Assembly (NCBI RefSeq): GCF_020382885.2 | Contig: NC_058498.1 | Span: 20,613,001-20,677,000, forward strand | Length of the DNA stretch: 64,000 nucleotides | From: Scatophagus argus | Taxonomy: Eukaryota; Chordata; Actinopteri; Scatophagidae | Reading direction: 5' to 3' | Shown here: positions 9,597 to 20,045 of the stretch, piece by piece | How the letters are laid out: each line of letters begins with the position of its first letter | How positions within the stretch are numbered: the first letter of the stretch is position 1 | Made by a program: the position numbers and the translations under genes | The notes under the pieces: model-generated | The model's database searches: none | The model's input: the letters and a program-made list of their open reading frames with translations, nothing else | What the model was told of the DNA's origin: nothing

Positions 9597-9860
9597 GACA
9601 CATGCAGACAAGCCATCAAGCCAGACAACATAATGCTAGTTAACCATAAGATTCAGCCCTTCAAGCTGAGACTTGTGGTTCATACAGTTTCCGAAATGAG
9701 GCAAGGCAACAAATTCAAAGACCAAGACTCCCCTGGTGCTCCATGGAGGATCAGTACAATACAGTCTCTATGACATACTTAAGATCTGCCCAAAAGAAAA
9801 GGATGCCACTGAGTGCAAGGACAAACAAGCCTTTTTAAGCCTCCTCAGACGCATATTAGT
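9597..9860 (+). pseudogene. kinase middle fragment, decayed (unit A)
   Basis: Short translated blocks match the intact kinase in order: IKPDNIMLVNHKIQPFKLRL (catalytic loop onward), then QDSPGAPWR (against NSPDSPWR), then DKQAFLSLLRRI (against DTQAFLSLLRSM). The DFG and activation segment between the first two blocks is missing and the blocks are not in one frame. This is a third, older and dead kinase copy within the unit. Confidence 0.82.
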
Positions 9861-12800
9861 TTTACGCATGCTTCATTGTATTTCCCTCACTATCAATATA
9901 ATACTCTACCATTTTCTCCCCAAGGAAACTCCTACAGGTAAACAGCATGTGTCTCTGAACTCGCTTCCCCAGGAGCTTCATGTGCTCCCACACAATCCCT
10001 CTCTGATCCATAGAGAAAGCACAGTACAGGGAAACATTTGGTCCAGGTAGACACTTACTTACAGTTACAGCCAACTCATAAGCTGCAATGAAATGGGGAG
10101 ATACATGATGAGTTAAACAATTTTAAACTTAAGTTCAGACTAACTGTAATGATGATGAGGTGAGGGGTAAATGGACATACTGGCCGGGTGTTCTCAGTCA
10201 GCTTAATGGTCTCAGCTCCACCCATAGTGAGGACCTGTGAGAGACAGTACACAGCCTCCTGTTTGCTGCCCTGCCCTGACAGGGTGGTGCTCTCTTTCTC
10301 CCCTGGGAGACAAAGGAAAACTTGACAGTGTCAGTCACATTTTTGAATAGATGTGAAGAAATATAGAATGGCAGTTTTAATAAAATATCTTTTTTTTTTT
10401 GCTAACTTTTTGAAACCGCTTCCTTGGCTTGATGAAAATGCATTTTGTTACCAAATTGACAGAGAAACTTTGCTCAAAAAGAAGCCAGCATAAAGATGGA
10501 GAACATATTGAGCAGAGATTATCAGGGTTACACTGGATGTCTGCGACTCTAGATGTCTGACAGAAAAGCTCTTATTTACTTGTATTGTTCCTCTGGGATT
10601 TTACGGATGAGTTATTTTTGACTTTCTTAATCCCATTAAGAAAGAATAACAGTAAAGTGAGATAAAAACCAAAGTGAAACATTTTTAGAATGACCCTCAA
10701 CCAAAATAAATCATTTTAAGGCAACAATAAAAGAAGCAACAAGGAAAAAAACAAAAAACAAAACCAGGCATGAATGACTCACCACCTCCCATTGTCCCTT
10801 CTGTTGTGTGCTTTGTGATAAAGAATATCCAGCCAGAATGAAAAAAAAAATACTTAGAGTGACAAGAATAAATCAAAATATCTCTATGATTTAGTGTAGT
10901 GCAACACAAATACCAGTAATGCTTCATTTCTTAAAATCTTCCTTTTTGGAGTCCAGTTGTGATTTTGTTTCAGCATGGTTCATTTCTGTGCTTTTATTTG
11001 AACTTTTATTGAACTACATTATCATGAAAGGAGGATATTTTGTCCACCTCATTTAAGCAGATTTAGTTTAAACGTAAATATCAGGACCACCCAATTGAAC
11101 TGAACATCCCCGAGAGATCTGTAGAGGTCATGACAGCTTTGACTATATTCAATGAGACAAAGCAAAGCAAAGTGTGGCAATGTACTGTATCTCTAAGGCA
11201 GCCTCACACTGCAGCCCATCTAACTGTTTCTTACTCATGATGTGCGTGAACTCTGTGCAGATGCACAATGAACAAAAGCTTGTGCAAGATAATATGCTTT
11301 CTATACCTTTGCGGTCTGACTTATGCAGGGCATTCTATTTTGCACCACGTATGACAAGAAGGAAGAAAATCAGTTAGTTGTTAGAGTTATAGAGCTCAAA
11401 ACAAGTACAGTTGGAGAAACCTTTGCTCCTGTATTTCTTTGCAGCAAAATACAAGCTCACAGGTCAACTCTACACGTCCTTAAGGGAGTTCATTCTTTTT
11501 ATAAGACTGAACTCTGACTGGGTCTCACTGGTGATACTTTTGCAGAGGGTAGCAGTTTTCATGCAATTTGCTTTCTTATGCTGGAGAGCTGTTGTATAAA
11601 TTCTAATCTCATGGCTAACAAGGGCCTTGTCACCTCTCCCTGCCATAGCATATTGGGAACTGACACCACAGATTCCCTTAAAACCAGATTTTCCTATGAT
11701 TTTGCCAGGCTGACTGTTGCATAATTTAAATGACACGGGATGATCTTGTGTTAGTTCTTTGTGCTCATACTTGTCTCTGCACACTGACTTGGGCTGCTCA
11801 TTATAGCAGCCCCCCCAGGTCCTCATAGATAAAGAAATGTGGTCACTGATAGAGCCAAGACTTAAAACATTATCAGAAATGAGTACATTTGATTTTATTT
11901 CAAATCTGCTGCTTACAAAAAAAAGTGAGACAAATGATTGAATGAAATTGTCAGAGCCCAAGACAATAAAAGCTAGGAAAGCTGTAAATAAAATGCTTGG
12001 TGGTGCTTTCAGTTGACTCAAATAATAACAAAGATATAATGCCTATGATATGCGTGTATATTTATTTTTATAGTGATGTACTTCATGTAAATTACCAAAA
12101 TGTATATTTTTTTTAATGGTGAGTCATGTAGTTCCCCATGTCATCTATCCTGACAGATAATGGTTATGGGTCTCTATAAGAAATGGCATCATTTAAATCC
12201 AGAGCCTAAAATAGCAATAACAAATAAATAATACGCTGTACAAATAATACACTACTTGGCATCAATTCGATTTTTTTTCAGCTCAGTCTTGAAGACTCAA
12301 GAGAGTGTGACATCTATATTTAAGTGCATTTGAATTCTTTGACAAACTGAGGTAAGGTCTGATTTGAAACATTTAAAACATTTTGGAAAATAGCAGGATG
12401 GATATTAGGTAGAACCAATACATAAAAACATATGCTTAATATATTGACATTATTTATTATATTTCCTAAACACTTGACAGTCATAGTTACTTGAAATTAT
12501 GTCAGTGATATGATTTTTCTGAATTTAAAGTATCTTGTTAAGGAGTTAGTAGCACCCCTAACAATTAACAACAGTTAATATACAGTATATAATATTATAA
12601 CTCATAAAAGAGACTATTTATAAATATGTAATATTTGTTCAGTCTTTGGAGTATTTTCTGTAAATTACAAAGCTTGTCTTTTTAATATTATTAGTAAGTT
12701 TGCTCAGCTAACCATTTCAAAGTTTACATCATCTCTGTATTAGCATTTTGTATTAGTGTACAAAAGTCTTGTATCAGTGAACAGAGAAAATACAAATACA

Positions 12801-12978
12801 AATCATAGGCAGGTAGTTTAGATAAATTTACCAGTAACAGACCCTTGTGGCACACACTGGGGCCTTTCTGTGATCTTCATTTGCTACAAATTGTTCATAC
12901 ATCCATAGCAGCACTCTGAAGCATCTCATATGGCACTCCACTTAGTGGTTCCTGTATACTGCATGTAAGAGTTACCCT
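9861..12978. other. mostly non-coding, weak exon candidates on minus strand
   Basis: No secure gene. Minus-strand segments with splice-like edges include about 10186-10306 (EAVYCLSQVLTMGG, AG on one side and GTATGT on the other). A 183-codon minus frame at 11470-12021 starts with a hydrophobic, signal-peptide-like stretch (ILFTAFLAFIVLG). That frame is intact in unit A but split in unit B by one extra C in a C run, which argues against a needed protein. The rest is AT-rich. Confidence 0.3.
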
Positions 12979-13939
12979 TTAAGTGCCAGGATATAACTGC
13001 TTATCCAGCAGATTTGACATTTCCATCCAGGATAAATCCCACTGCACTTCCGTTGCATCCTGCTTGGTTGCAGGAAGCTCCATGGCCGGCAGGGCTTCTT
13101 TGGAAACTGGCCAGCAACTACGAGTGCAAAACATCTGGTACCTTCACACAAATATGATCATAAGTTAGGCATTTGTGCAGCAGTGTGTACACAGGTCATT
13201 AGACAGATACAACACAAGATGTAGCGACTAACCTGTAGTGACGAACTAACCAAACAGTGAGAGGAATGAAGAACAGAAGTACCAGACCGCATGAAAGGAT
13301 GATCCATTTCCAAGAGCCTGATGAAGAGAACAAATAATATTTATATGAATGTGTCAGCAACAAAGATGTACCAAACAGTGCACCTCCACTACACTACATG
13401 ATGTCGTCTAATTTCTCATTAATAGTTGCAGTCACACCAGGAAACCCTTTGGATACGGCATACGGTGATCTGATTCACCAGATGCTGATGTCTTATCGCT
13501 ACAAAACACACTAGAGTTGAAAACACAACTGATATTTTGCTTTTATTCTTGTAAGAAAATGTAAATACATAATCAAAATTACCCCTTTAAATTTAATTTC
13601 TGTTCCGCAAGATAAACCTCAAATATTCATCTTCCCATACAAGTGAAAACATTTTCAGCTTAAACAACATGAGGCATATTACAAATGCAGGACAAAAATT
13701 AATAAATGGTTTCAGTACATAAATATGTTAATAATAATGACATATGACAATAATGACTTATTAGAAGGTAGAACTCTTTGCTTCATGCAGTCATTATTAT
13801 TGTGCTTACTGTCACTATCATTCTTATTGTTATTTATTAACTCCCCAAACTAGTCAGTAGATGTGTTAAGAATCTGAAATAATTTTACCATGAGTGGGAT
13901 CTGCTGTTCCATCTGTTGATGTGAAGGTGCCATGTTGTT
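12979..13939 (-). pseudogene. possible type I membrane receptor, 3' exons only (unit A)
   Basis: Three minus-strand exons join in phase at AG/GT sites. 13889-13939 is a Ser/Thr-rich stalk (HGTFTSTDGTADPTH). 13233-13317 is a transmembrane helix containing IILSCGLVLLFFIPLT followed by RHY. 12979-13117 is a cytoplasmic tail of about 45 residues containing EVQWDLSWMEMSNLLD and ending in TAA. The stalk-helix-short-tail arrangement suits a cell-surface immune receptor, but I recognise no family. Fewer than 320 bp remain upstream before the unit edge, so any ectodomain exons were left behind and the copy is probably dead. Confidence 0.33.
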
Positions 13940-14329
13940 CTCAATTTAACTGCCCATCAAGCAAGAGTTGTGAAGCAAAGAAAACAAAAAAACATATTAC
14001 ATTATACATTATACTCTTAAAACATGTGACATTAAAATAAAATACAGGGACTCCTGACCACAGCATTTGGCACCAAAGAACTTCAACTTATTAAGTGCAC
14101 AGTACAGTACACCTTAGTGTGGATTAAAACATTTACCATAAAACGGTTTATATACTTGAACTTCTGACATGCGGCCTTAACAATTAAACATTCATCTCAC
14201 TCATTCATTAAGCTCTGAAAAACACAACAAAAGGGCCATTTATGAGTGTGAGGTCAGCCTTTGACCAACTAGCTCAGAAGTTTGTTTCTGAGTGTCATGA
14301 ATCTGGAAGAAGGCTTTGGGCGCAACATG

Positions 14330-14575
14330 TCAATTCCCACAGACAGTCAGTCCCACAAACACCTCAAATGTTTTGCAGAGCTGGGGTGGATAGTGCAGGT
14401 TCAGAGTATATTTCATCCCCAGAAGCAGGCAACATGCCCTGGCCAGATCGCCAAGATCAGTAAGAACTGGGATTCCCTCAATGATGATTCCCACTGCATC
14501 TGGCTCATGGCAGACATATGTCTGCATGTTGTGCGTTTTCAAATGCTCGTGAACACTGTTCTCCGTTTTTCCCTG
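14330..14575 (-). pseudogene. SAMD3-like protein, C-terminal exon (unit B)
   Basis: Same exon as 1250-1516 but with the upstream edge kept: the minus strand reads GTCATACAG, an acceptor, then GKTENSVHEHLKTHNMQ in phase 0. DAVGIIIEGIPVL carries two V-to-I changes against unit A. No 5' part of the gene is present in the window. Confidence 0.42.
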
Positions 14576-15580
14576 TATGACATATAAAAACAGAACAATA
14601 AGTGGCAACAGAGAACAATCAGCAAAAGTGTCAGGATAGGTCGGCGTCGCTGACGCAGAAATGAGCTGAACCCCGATGCAGAGTCAAATAGGCGCAGCCA
14701 GGCGAGGTGGAGGTCCAAAAACAATAGTCTTTACTTAGGATAACAAAACCTAACTCAAAAAACACACGCTTACTGTGTCTTAGGATCTGTGAATATCTGT
14801 GGCTTAACTCCTGACAAAAACAGGGCAAGGCAAAACTAACAATAGATCCTGGCTTGACCTGGGTGGAAAAACGCAGACGCACAGACAAAGGTGACTGGGA
14901 AGACAAGGACTAAATAGACATGACAACGAGACACAGGTGACACACATCAGGAGGGAGAAAGCAATCAGGAAAACTAAAAGCAAAGCTACATGAAAACAGG
15001 GCACACAGGGGAAGAGACACTTTCAAAATAAAACAGGACATGACAAAAACCTTGAACATAATACATGGAAACACAAGACACACATGGAACATGACACATG
15101 GACTCAAAAATCAAAAACAAAGCATAACCAAAAACACCAGGCATGACAAAAAGCCTTCAATAAAATCACACATTAAAAGTTCACTATATTTTAATTGGTA
15201 TGACATTAACCTACATATGCAATGCAGTATAATTAATTTAAACCATTATGTTACCACTTTTGACGTTATGAAAATGATGACATACATTATGTTTTTAGTC
15301 CAATTTACACTGCTAGTATTACAGTTAATAGAAAACTGATTAGAAAGTCCTTCAGTATTTGATTAGCAGAGATAATATCCGATCAATAAAAATGACTTCA
15401 CTTTGATTTGGCCATAGACTAAAGTGACTTTGTGGGGTGTGTGTCAGACCGACTGCAGTTCTTGAGTATAATTTTTAAATCAGCTGCATCAAGTTTAAAA
15501 GTTTCAGAGCTCTACAATGTGCAGCCATCTCCTTAGAAATGAAGAGTGTAGCTTTTTGTTGCTTTTCAAACTATACTTAG

Positions 15581-15671
15581 GTAGCAGTCAGAGATGAGCT
15601 CTTGCCCACTCTCTTCCATGTATTCAATGAGGCATCTCAGCGTCACGTCTCTCTTCTTCACCACAGAGATA
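15581..15671 (-). pseudogene. SAMD3-like internal exon (unit B)
   Basis: This is the counterpart of 2518-2608 and gives the same translation (RDVTLRCLIEYMEESGQ). The caveats are the same. Confidence 0.3.
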
Positions 15672-16863
15672 CTTGGATCCAAGAGTTAATAAGTGAATAA
15701 CAAAAAACTGAATCTTGCAGGCAATCTTAAAATTAATAAAGAGCTGTAAACAATGTTTTTGTTTTGCAATATTCACTCAATTAGGCAACACAATACAATA
15801 AAGTACTCATTGGATGAATATGCCCCTGCAATGTTGTTACCACTTTTGCCTCACCTTAAAAGCTTACCTACTCCATGAACTGCTCCTCCCAGTAGATCTG
15901 ATGGTCTTCTGAAGGAGCAACACAAATGAAAGAAGAGTTTATTCATGAAAATATCAGAATAATTAATGTTATTGCAAAACAAAAGAAAACCTATAATCTT
16001 TTTACTTGAACAAATGGTTTCAAAGTATTTCAATAAATTTCAGACAAATATATCAACAGATTAAATTAAGCCATATGCAATTCATTTGCAACCAACAATT
16101 ACTGAGAATATTTAATTTAATCATGTACTATATACTTAGTATGCAATGGTCATACTTTTTGTGTAGCAGTTACATTTAAACCAAGTCTCTGAAAAAGTAT
16201 TTTTGATTAGCCCTTGTTTTTTGATGACACCGAGTAGACTGCACCTTGTAAAAATATTTCAGACCTCACTGCACATGTAAAAATATTAATAATTGTATGA
16301 TAAAACAATGTTAAAGCGGACTAGATCCATGGACAACTACTTTGCTGAACTGTTGGTGCAAGCCTGTCCAGTCCTATCTTTCTACTTCTACTTTTTTACC
16401 CTCATTCAAAGAAAAAGCAGGAAGAGAACAAGACATACACACACATTTACACATTTTCTTGATACCACGTTGCAGAGAGACAGAGACACCAGAAATATTT
16501 TATGTCCTCATCTTTTGCAATCATGCAGGGACGACAACAGTTACAAACCTAGCAGTTATCCTAACTTTTAACTGACACGTGGACAAGGATGCGAGGCCAT
16601 GCTACTAGGGTTTTGCTAGCTAATTTGGACAGAGGCAGAAAATTTAAGACAAGTGATTTGAGACAGAATAATTCACATTCACTGAGGCTAACGTTATCTT
16701 GAAGTCAACTTCGAATAGCCCAAACATCTCTACTTTCACCGTCAGTGTAGTTGTTCCAGATTACCGTAATGTTAATGTTATACCTTCGGTGTGGCCCCAT
16801 GGCGCCCACAAAGTTGACAAACTTAACGTAAATTCAAAAAGAAAAGGGAATTAATTTACTGGA

Positions 16864-16924
16864 TGAAATATACTTTTTAAAATAAATTCCTATAGACTGC
16901 ACCATTGAAGGACTTTTTACAGTG
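16864..16924. repeat. left arm of inverted repeat flanking the kinase (unit B)
   Basis: Counterpart of 3784-3842, ending in CAGTG; its partner begins at 23032. The hAT insertion lies just beyond it, at 16942. Confidence 0.7.
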
Positions 16925-16941
16925 TACTTATATATAGTAAG

Positions 16942-18243
16942 TAGGGGTGTGACGAGACACTCAGCTCACGAGACGAGACGAGACACGAGATTGGGTTCAC
17001 GAGATCGAGACGAGACGAGATTTTAAGAAAAATAAATTACAAATTATATGAATGCGTGACAACAGACTTTTATTTAACTTAGTTGCACATGGATTTAAAA
17101 CTATGTAAGCCTTGGATCAATGAACTTCTTCCTTTTAATTAACTTCTCATTTAACTTCTTCCTCTACAGTTGAAACTAAAATAAAATGTTATAAAAGTTA
17201 AAATATAAAAAAATGAATACAAAAAAATGAAATATATATATATATATATAATCTCCTTTTTTCCAATGCAAACGACATCTGCAAAAACAAAAAAGTTGTT
17301 CAATGTCAATACAGACTGCAATAGTGCAAACAAATCCTGACCAAGCATGTCACGCGGGGAACACCGAGCCCAGCTTGGGTAGCAAGATTTATAGTGTGTG
17401 CAAAGCACTTGATGTGCGGCTTCAATCCTGCCTCACGCACGGCCACATCCATATTACGCGCGTTGTCAGTAACAATGGCAATGTCGTGGTTGGGCTTTTT
17501 AAGCTCCCAGTCAGTAACCGCTGTCTGTAAAACATCAGCTATGTTAGCCCCCGTGTGGGACTCGAAAAGTGGGCGAGTCTGTAGTACAACATTTTCCATT
17601 TTCCAGTCACTGTTGATTGCGTGTGCTGTTATTGTGATGTAGCTTTGTGTACTTCTGGATGTCCAACCGTCTGTCGTTATGGCGATGCTTGGTGCGTCTT
17701 TCAGGATCTGCACAATCTTGCTCTTTGACTCTTCGTAGAGTTTCGGGATCACTGTGCGAGTAAAATGTGTGCGTGATGGGATAGTGTATTTTGGTTCTAG
17801 TGTGCGGAGGAGCCGCCGAAATCCTTCGTTCTCTACCACTGAAAATGGCCTCATATCGGCAGCAATGAAAACACCAATGTCTCTCGTTATTGCTGTGGCT
17901 CTGGCGCTTGACTGTGTAAGTTGAGGTCCCAATGTGTTTGTGAGCGTTGTCTGTTTTTTTGGCATATTCCTCGCTGGTGCAGTTGTTGATTTGAGTAATG
18001 AACTGTGGTAGTGCTGTAAATGTCTTTGCATTGTGCTCGTATTAGCCGCACTGTACGGCATTGCTTGCTTGCAGTGTCTGCATATTGTCCGTGTCTTGTC
18101 ACTTACTCTCAAATTGTTATGCCTGTGTTTTCCGGCTGCTTGTTGGATAACAAATCTCGCGAGACAGAATTTCAATGGTGCGCACAATCTCGTGGATTTT
18201 AATCTCGCGAGATCTCGTCGCACGAGATCTCGTCACACCCCTA
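16942..18243 (-). mobile_element. hAT DNA transposon, BED-finger type, 1302 bp
   Basis: Present only in unit B. The ends form terminal inverted repeats (TAGGGGTGTGACGAGA), and ATAGTAAG is duplicated exactly on both sides (16934-16941 and 18244-18251), the 8-bp target duplication typical of hAT elements. Unit A has the uninterrupted site at about 3853-3860. The subterminal DNA is full of CGAGA motifs. At 1302 bp it is shorter than a full hAT element and codes for only the N-terminal half of the transposase. Confidence 0.95.
17306..18223 (-). pseudogene. hAT transposase, N-terminal half (ZBED-like)
   Basis: A 305-codon minus frame without an ATG at its upstream end (the first codon is GTG, at the inverted repeat). 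A BED zinc finger is visible as CRHCKQAMPYSA with HLQHYH. Typical hAT blocks follow: SIAITTDGWTSRSTQSYITI, HDIAIVTDNARNM, and IKCFAHTINLATQ with the conserved cysteine and histidine. The C-terminal half with the final catalytic glutamate and the hAT dimerisation domain is missing, so it should not be active by itself. Similar proteins in databases are usually called ZBED1-like or E3 SUMO-protein ligase ZBED1-like. Confidence 0.85.
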
Positions 18244-19821
18244 ATAGTAAGTAAGTCATATTTAATCTTAGTATGTTATTGTATGATCAAAGTGTTGCCC
18301 CATCCATGTAATACATATATGATGGTGAGTGTGGAAAACACAAAACAAAAGATATAAGTTAGCAACTTTTTACTGAGTGGTGCTTTCATGTAAATGCCAA
18401 AACAGTTGGGACACTGCAGGGAATCGAACCTCATCCCGCTAAAGCAGGAGTACCATTACCAGTGCCTTTTGTTTTTGTGGCTGAAATTTCAGCTAATCTG
18501 TTCTACAACGGAGGCATGGCGTGTAAACAGGGAGGAGTCAAACTTATTGTCCCATTAGTAACTGAGCTCACGGGCTCACTGAGCTTTCTTAGGTTTTGTT
18601 TTTTTTTTACTCTCTATTTTGTATTCGTCACATCTCTTGCTTTTGGTGTAACTGGACTGTTGAATGTTGCTGTGCAACTTTATGGTGTGACTGGGCCCTC
18701 ATTCTGCCTGAGTAGCTGCTGGCTGCGTGTTGGGACCAACCACAGCATTTCTTTTATTGCAACTGAAGTATCGCAGGGAGACTTTTTGAAATCAGAATTT
18801 TGTGTTTTACACTCAGCTGACAGTTACAACGGCACGTGAGTAAAGTTTGAAAACCACAGGTAACCAGCTAATGCCAAAGTTTTCTTTATTTGTTTGATTC
18901 AGAGTCAGTAAGCTTAATGAAATAGTAGGCTATTACTAAATACTTGAAATTAGCAAATTAATTCCTTTTTGCTTTTCATTTTTAGCTGTTTTTAATAGTA
19001 GTTCAGTATAGACATTTATGTATGTTTACATTTATCATGAATTCCCATCACTCATCATTAACAGATGATCAAGTCTATATGACTTTAGGTGTTGAAAGTT
19101 CAGTTGATGTATGAAGTAAGTATGAGTTCCTTAACTGATGATCTATTAAGTGGGAACTAATCATGTGGTGACTTTTGACTATAATAGTGAACAACAGGAA
19201 TTCATGATACATGTTGCACTGAATCATCATCAGTCATGCATTATTCAGTACTACTGAGGTATATAATTTGTAGTCTAACCTTATTACAGCGATAGCCCAG
19301 AAGCAATAAACAGTTAAAATGCTGTTACCGTCGCAGATCCAAAGTAAACAAAATCGCACCTGGGAAGCACGTGTCTCTGCACCTTATCGGAGATCAGAGC
19401 TACAGCTTGACGCTCGTCTATGGCCTGGCACCCAGACTCTACATGGTGTGTGTTGCGTTAGCGAAAACATCCTCTGCACAGCAATAATAACAGTCCTCAA
19501 AGAATATCAGAGAAAAAGGAAATCGCCTTTTCACGCGCCGGGCAGTGATATAAGAATGGGCCGAATTATAATATCGCCAATAGCAACCTCTCTGCAAGCA
19601 ACGGAAGTCGGTTCCATCTGACAGATGTCGGACAGAGAGCGTGTTTTACATTTTAACATTACTCTTCTTTAAAATAAATAAAAATATCTGTGCATGAATC
19701 GACCCCAGTTCCTTTCAGTCATGCATGAAATCCCCGTTGAGACGTGCAGTCGTGCTTAACGCGGCAAAAAGAGTTTATTGAAACTAAGTTAAAACTACAA
19801 ATTAAAATTAGAACTACAACC

Positions 19822-19829
19822 TGACGTCA
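19822..19829. promoter_or_regulatory. perfect CRE palindrome upstream of kinase B
   Basis: TGACGTCA is retained at the same place as in unit A. A TATA-like TATAAATA also lies about 97 bp before the ATG. Conservation here only reflects recent duplication. Confidence 0.33.
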
Positions 19830-20045
19830 GGGCTTCGGGGCTTTGATCTGTTGCGCTGCCACTTTTTTTTAAATCACTTGTCCTTTCTGCTTTGAAGATA
19901 AAAGCTCTTTGAGATCAAAGCGCTAGATGCGGTAAAAATATTATAAATAGAATAGCTCTTTGCCCGTTCGAATCTGTCCAAGACACACTTGGAGATAAAA
20001 ATACCGTTTGTGTTGGATAGAACTGGAAGCATTTAACTTGAAGAA

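Larger units (their letters stand above)
1173..14252. repeat. tandem segmental duplication, unit A
   Basis: This unit is repeated head to tail as 14253-28608. Sequence 1173 onward matches 14253 onward, and its end matches the end of unit B before the retroelement sequence. Divergence over the stretches I compared is about 1% plus small indels. Contents in order: SAMD3-like exons (minus), an interspersed repeat, the HIPK-like kinase (plus), a minisatellite, a kinase tail fragment, a SINE-like repeat, a kinase middle fragment and truncated receptor-like exons (minus). GTCAG stands at both edges of the unit. It lacks the hAT insertion seen in unit B. Confidence 0.93.

Noticed and set aside
11470-12021. 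183-codon minus frame with a signal-peptide-like start
   Set aside because: The frame is broken in unit B by one base in a C run, and no recognised domain follows the hydrophobic start. It is kept only as a note in the non-coding entry.
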